This document shows positions 60,862 through 64,000 of a stretch of 64,000 bases of DNA, piece by piece. A model generated the notes under the pieces. The model was not told the DNA's origin, did not search any database, and saw nothing but the letters and a program-made list of their open reading frames with translations. How positions within the stretch are numbered: the stretch's first letter is position 1; each line of letters starts with the position of its first letter. The DNA lies in NCBI GenBank assembly GCA_000729835.1, contig JFHB01000113.1, positions 1-64,000 on the forward strand. Direction: 5' to 3'. The position numbers were made by a program, and so were the translations under genes. The DNA comes from Atkinsonella hypoxylon (lineage: Eukaryota > Ascomycota > Sordariomycetes > Hypocreales > Clavicipitaceae).

Positions 60862-63159
60862 GCTAAACTAGGTATAAAACGCTGTAAGGTACTCCTTACT
60901 ATTTACTATCTAGATTCTATAAAAGGCTAACTATATATTTAGCTTAATAAACTAATGTACCTTTAATAATAACTTAAGTATTTTCTTTATTAAAAGAAGT
61001 AAGTAATAGTTCTATTCTATAATCTTATTAAGAGCTTAATAATTAATATAGAATTACTATTCTTTACTTAGCTTTTTAGCTAAAAGAATAAATACTATTG
61101 CTAAAAAGAAGCTAGCTTAAATCTATTCTTTATTTATTAGGTCTATTACCTACCTTTTAATTTCTAATAAATAGTTCTATAGTATATTATACAATAGAGC
61201 CTACAGTAGTAATAGTAAGAAGCTATTTAGTTACTATTTTAGCTTAATATAGTAATCTAGCTCTTCTTTATATAGTAGAAAGCCTTAGGCTTTCTTTTCT
61301 TTAAAAAGATTATAAAAGTTCTCTAATTTAAGTAGTAGTATTAGTAGATTAAAGCCTTTTAGAGATATATATAACAACAATATAGAAATAATTTCCTAAA
61401 GGCTTATAGCAATAAAATATATAGTAACCTCTTAGCTCTTACTCTATTTTATTAGAGCACTATAAACTACTATTAACATTAGTCTTATTAGGTTCTTAAT
61501 GCTTTAAGCTCTTAGTCTTACTTACTAATAGGCTTTAGCTAGCAGTATTAAGGATAATTCTATTATAGGCTAACTATAAGCTTCTAAAGATATAATCTTA
61601 AGTTAAGCTTAGAATTATATAGGCTACTACTAGAAAGACCTAGCTATTAATATTTACTTATAAGTAAACTAAAGAAGCAATTAAGGTACTTCTTTAGTAG
61701 CTATTATAGAACTACTATTTAACCTTTACTACTATTTATACTATTCTTTTATATAGTAATAAAACTTACTTTAGGCTAAAGTATTACACTAAACTCTTAC
61801 TTATTGCAGTAAAGTAGTTATATTTACTATTTATTTATATATTATAGAACAATAGTTAGTTAAAGAGTATAGAGATAAAGAATAGTAATATATCTATTTT
61901 CTTAGTTATCTCTCTATATTCTTCTTTTAGCTGCTTATTAAGTAAGAGTTATTATATTATTTATATTACCTTTACCTTTATATTAAGCTTAAAGCTAAAG
62001 GTAAGCCTTTTTCTAACTTATTAAAGTTCTTCTTCTATATATTATCTATTACTACTACCTATATATTAGTTAACTTTAGCTTATATTTTGCTAGTTACTA
62101 TCTATATTCTTAAATATAGTATTAAAATAACTTATACTAAAGATATTACCTCTTTTAGTAGTGTTTTTTAAGTTTAGCCTTAAATATTTACTTTACTTAT
62201 AAAGTATCCTTATTTAGTTATTTTACTTTAGATTTCTTTATACTCTTTTTCTATTTCTATTAGGTTTCTATAGCGTTAACCCTAGTTATTTTAGTGTTAC
62301 TATTCTAGGGCCCTTTAGAGCTAAAGCTACATTTTAGCTAATATTATTCCTTAATGCAATATAACTTAAGGTTTAATATAATACTATAGTAGCGCTTTAC
62401 TGCTTAAAGGTAGTTATAATAAAGAATATCTTTTTTTATACTATAATTCTTTATTTCCTTATTAAGTGCTATTTATAACTTAGCTAACTTTACACTATTA
62501 TTCTAGTTAGCTCCTTTTACTAGTGTAATTTTCTCCTTAAAATAAATATAGAATTCTATAAACTACTTATTATTACTTTATTAAAGCTAATTAAGCTTAA
62601 TTAGAGCTTAGTTTTACTAATAAGAATCTATAAAGATTAATTCTAAGTAATTAAGGAACCTCTATATATTATATCCTCTTACTTTACCTACCTTATAATA
62701 GGTAGCTACTTTTTACTAAACCTTAAGTAATAAGCTTTAGTATAGATAGTACTACTAGTTCTATATTATACCTATAAAGGCACTATTAGCTTAAAGCTTT
62801 TAGGTAATTACTATTTACTAAGCCTAAAAGCTCTATTTATTTCTATTATAAGGGTTTACTATAGGTAGAGGCTTCTATTTAAGTTCTTCTAGCTACTAGC
62901 TTACTGTAGCTTAAAGCTACTTCTTTTTCTATATATAGTCTATTATAAAGCGTTATAGTTCCTTTATCTATAGAGATTAGCTCTTAACTAATTTATAAAG
63001 TACTATAATTTCTGCTGCTTTTTAGCTAATTTCTACTGTATTTTTCTTTACTTCTCTATAGAGGCTAAAAGAGTGCTTAAGCTAATTAGCTAGGCCTTTA
63101 TTACTATAACTAAACAATATTGTTCTTACTAGTGTTCTATCTATAGAATAATTATAGTA

Positions 63160-63481
63160 TATAATAGATTAGCTTAGTAGCTGCTACTAACTAGCGTCTA
63201 TAATAAAAACTATAATTATAGAGAAGAAAGAGAAAAAGAGAAAAAACTAAAAGCCTCTTTATACCTCTATACTATATATTTAAAGGTAGGTCTCTCCCTT
63301 TAGAAGCCTCTTTTAGTATATACTCTATAGCTAAAGTTCTTTCTTTAGGGCTCTATAAAGTCTAGCTAACCTCTAGTTAAATGTAGTCTACTTCTATCCC
63401 TTTACCTATATAGATTACTGTCCCTCTTCTGCTGTTCTCCCTCTACTGAAAGACCTAAGCCTAAGGCTCGAGTCTATAACA
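63160..63481 (-). repeat. Gypsy 5' LTR (322 bp)
   Basis: Partner of 55389-55710. The terminal TG is now TA at 63160, while CA survives at 63480-63481. The outer (right) end keeps its C/G content. Confidence 0.95.
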
Positions 63482-64000
63482 AGGCGCTAAAATAGCTTTA
63501 ATTATTATAGACTATTTTAAGGATAAATCCTACTACCTTTATAGGTATATATAGTTAGAATAGGCCTTTTCTATTATAATAGTATAAAAGTCTATTGTTT
63601 TATAGAGTCTATTTATACAGCGGAATCCTTAGTCTTTATTGTTAATTTTACTAATTCTATTTTTTACAAAAGTCCTTAATACCTTCTATAATCCTACTAA
63701 GCTTTAGATTAAAACTGTAGCCTTAAATAATTCCCTCTTTTAGATCTTTATTTAATACTGCTATAGCGCTACATTCTTTAGTAAAAAATGCGCTTATATT
63801 AAGCTTATTAAATTTGCTGTTATAAGCCTCCTCTTAGTATAAAACTGTAACTAGCAATCTAGAGAGCGCATTTAGCACTATATTTAGTACTTCTAGTATA
63901 TAGAAGACTCTTAGGTTAAATTGCAATAAATAATTAGCTACTTTAGCTAATTTTAGGTTAGCTTTATCTAGATCTATTGTAGTAAGTAAGGTGTATTTAA
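63482..64000. other. AT-rich remnant, right flank of the Gypsy element
   Basis: Begins with the right target duplication AGGCG. It presumably continues the older sequence split at 55388. It is AT-rich and stop-laden, with no family assigned, and runs off the window. Confidence 0.55.

Larger units (their letters stand above)
55389..63481 (-). mobile_element. Full-length Ty3/Gypsy LTR retrotransposon (RIP-inactivated)
   Basis: 8093 bp bounded by 322-bp LTRs and flanked by a perfect 5-bp direct repeat AGGCG (55384-55388 and 63482-63486). The minus-strand reverse transcriptase (60721-60861) shows Gypsy-type spacing. A polypurine tract adjoins the left LTR, so that one is the 3' LTR. The interior is more heavily mutated than the Copia element and no frame survives. 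Confidence 0.93.

Noticed and set aside
43229..64000. Centromere or subtelomere
   Set aside because: AT-rich repeat content would fit, but there are no telomere repeats and the content is explained by two LTR elements plus debris; 21 kb at a window edge cannot decide this.

Overview
The window reads as nuclear DNA of a filamentous ascomycete, most likely a Sordariomycete (perhaps Hypocreales). Genes carry short introns (about 50-110 nt) with GTRNGY donors. The gene set is fungal: squalene synthase, Git1-type permease, Ctr copper transporter, kinesin-8, Ted1/Cdc1 phosphoesterase, Tim50, Vta1, Mpd1-type PDI and Rrp41. The right-hand third shows the AT-rich, CpA/TpG-poor signature of repeat-induced point mutation (RIP).

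Layout. (1) 1-43.2 kb is a gene-bearing, GC-balanced compartment with about 15 genes. From the left: a repeat-rich open frame cut by the window edge; ERG9-like squalene synthase (-); an MFS glycerophosphodiester/phosphate-type permease (+) convergent with a secretory lipase (-); a degraded gene whose 3' end is repeated four times in a 128-bp tandem array; a Ctr copper transporter (+) convergent with kinesin-8 KIP3 (-); a shortened SET-domain gene (-); a DsbA-like protein (-); TED1/CDC1 (+); a small cysteine-rich secreted protein (+); an F-box-like protein (-); TIM50 (+); VTA1 (-); an Mpd1-like PDI (+); RRP41 (-); a BuGZ/ZNF207-like zinc-finger protein (+); and a small secreted protein (-) that is the last gene before the boundary. 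(2) 43.2-64 kb has no intact gene. It is a nested pile of RIP-mutated LTR retrotransposons: a complete Copia element (47041-54856, 697-bp LTRs) and a complete Gypsy element (55389-63481, 322-bp LTRs, perfect 5-bp target duplication), both coding on the minus strand, inserted among older TE debris.

Most genes are unrelated housekeeping functions and I see no biosynthetic cluster. Several act in the ER or secretory pathway (ERG9, TED1, MPD1-like PDI), and three or four encode secreted proteins. The lipase and the Git1-type permease are neighbours and could cooperate in lipid or phosphodiester scavenging, but that is inference.

The most informative signal is in the LTR pairs. By eye, each pair differs at about 40 positions, all transitions and with no indels. 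In both elements the unmutated C or G is kept on the outward-facing part of each LTR and lost on the inward-facing part, so the mutation load is graded from the element interior outwards. Other points: squalene synthase appears to end in KDEL, the Copia primer site looks like the half-tRNA (internal initiator-Met) type, and a 9-mer, TACGGAGTA, is strongly over-represented between genes.
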